Assembly (NCBI GenBank): GCA_963823755.1
Contig: CAWGMP010000026.1
Location: 1 to 64,000, forward strand
Origin: GCA-003244245 sp963823755
GTDB lineage: Bacteria; Actinomycetota; Actinomycetes; Mycobacteriales; Pseudonocardiaceae
Reading direction: 5' to 3'
DNA: 64,000 bases
The position numbers were made by a program, and so were the translations under genes. The notes beneath the pieces were generated by a model. That model had not been told where the DNA came from, ran no database searches, and worked only from the letters and a program-made list of their open reading frames with translations. Position 1 is the stretch's first letter. Every line of letters starts with the position of its first letter. Positions 63,542 through 64,000 of this stretch are shown here, in pieces.

Positions 63542-64000
63542 TCATTGCCGGCCTTCTACAACAGCGACTTGAAAAGCTCGCCATTCATCAGGACAATACG
63601 CAGTTCCTATTGTGTAGCACGGCCAAAATTCCCATACTCCTTTCTTGGCAACCAGAATAGAATCAGAAATGACGAGCGTGTCACCAGGCGCAAGCGTCTT
63701 ATTGTAGTTCTCTTCTCCAAAATCACTATGTCCTCTTGATGGATCGCGAGCACCCACAAATGTAGGTCCTAGCGTGACCGGTTGTTTCCCGTCATTCTGG
63801 AGTGTGAACTTGACTGTAATGTAATCATTGACTTGCGGGGGTTTATGCTGACCAATAGCCTGTAACCCTGAGACTCTAATCTTGTCGGGTGATACAGCCA
63901 TACTGTCATCCGTGTAAATAGTTGACCCTCCCAGAACATTAGAAGGCGGCACGCCTGACGTATTCGCCGTGTTTGCCTCTTCGCTCCTAGGTGGATAATA
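63542..64000 (-). CDS. Hypothetical secreted-type protein, 5' end outside the window
   Basis: The frame is open from the window edge to the stop at 63542; a GTG at 63952 is possible but the codons before it (YYPPRSEEANTANTSG) are also open and look like a linker. The protein has a beta-sandwich-like middle (NDYITVKFTLQNDGKQPVTL, GPTFVGARDPSRGHSDFGEE, LAPGDTLVISDSILVAKKGV) and ends WEFWPCYTIGTAYCPDEWRA with two Cys that could pair. Codon use is clearly AT-richer than the rest of the window, suggesting transfer. Probably an extracellular domain behind a membrane anchor or signal peptide encoded outside the window. Function unknown. Confidence 0.65.
   Translation of the reverse strand, partial: YYPPRSEEANTANTSGVPPSNVLGGSTIYTDDSMAVSPDKIRVSGLQAIGQHKPPQVNDYITVKFTLQNDGKQPVTLGPTFVGARDPSRGHSDFGEENYNKTLAPGDTLVISDSILVAKKGVWEFWPCYTIGTAYCPDEWRAFQVAVVEGRQ

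Overview
The window is about 64 kb of GC-rich DNA from an actinobacterium, most likely a PIM-producing lineage near Pseudonocardiales or Mycobacteriales. Supporting signs are phosphatidylinositol-mannoside genes (pgsA, an acyltransferase, pimA), an IdeR/DmdR-type iron box, LexA boxes of the TCGAAC-N4-GTTCGA type and frequent GTG/TTG starts. From about 13.8 to 54.7 kb the gene order follows the chromosomal segment known in Mycobacterium tuberculosis as Rv2553c-Rv2614c (mltG, ruvX, alaS, rarA, aspS, Rv2578c, MBL hydrolase, ppiase, relA, apt, secF, secD, yajC, ruvBAC, yebC, pdxT, pdxS, pimA, acyltransferase, pgsA, HIT, thrS). The lineage is inferred from this content and no alignment was run.

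Left end (1-7.9 kb) is accessory. It holds a frameshifted LuxR-type regulator and a small SnoaL-like gene cut in two by an ISAs1-family element. That element is flanked by a 10-bp target duplication, and its transposase carries an N-terminal DruA/DUF4338 domain. A 2.56-kb group II intron sits inside the transposase gene, directly after the codon for the conserved HWGIE glutamate. The result is a three-level nested insertion whose layers can be undone on paper to restore each reading frame at the junctions.

8-13 kb is a complete urtABCDE urea ABC-transporter operon on the minus strand. 13-19 kb holds a prepilin peptidase, mltG with an in-frame nonsense codon, ruvX, alaS and two small alaS-linked membrane-protein genes. 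19.1-22.6 kb is an iron-box-preceded two-gene siderophore operon (PLP decarboxylase plus NIS synthetase) ending in a hairpin formed partly by its own last codons. 22.6-26 kb holds decaying core genes: rarA with a frameshift, and aspS without its N-terminal domain and without part of the catalytic core. hisS is absent from its usual place. 26-45.5 kb holds a LexA-boxed radical SAM gene, YibE/F, a metallo-hydrolase, cyclophilin, relA, apt, an atypical protein kinase, secDF-yajC, a VIT-like iron transporter, ruvCAB with a LexA box, yebC fused in frame to pdxT, a PHP hydrolase and pdxS. 45.6-54.7 kb holds an EF-G-like GTPase, the PIM pathway cluster, a HIT phosphorylase and thrS.

The right end (55-64 kb) becomes accessory again: a Pro/Ala-rich secreted protein, a TIGR03118-type lipoprotein, a MoeA-PBP protein, two tiny membrane proteins (one only 39 aa), long intergenic stretches with strong palindromes, back-to-back IS66 and IS110 remnants, a GNAT remnant, and an AT-richer secreted-protein gene running off the edge. 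Broken copies of otherwise conserved genes (mltG, rarA, aspS) are the main biological surprise besides the nested element. No CRISPR array, rRNA or tRNA was seen.
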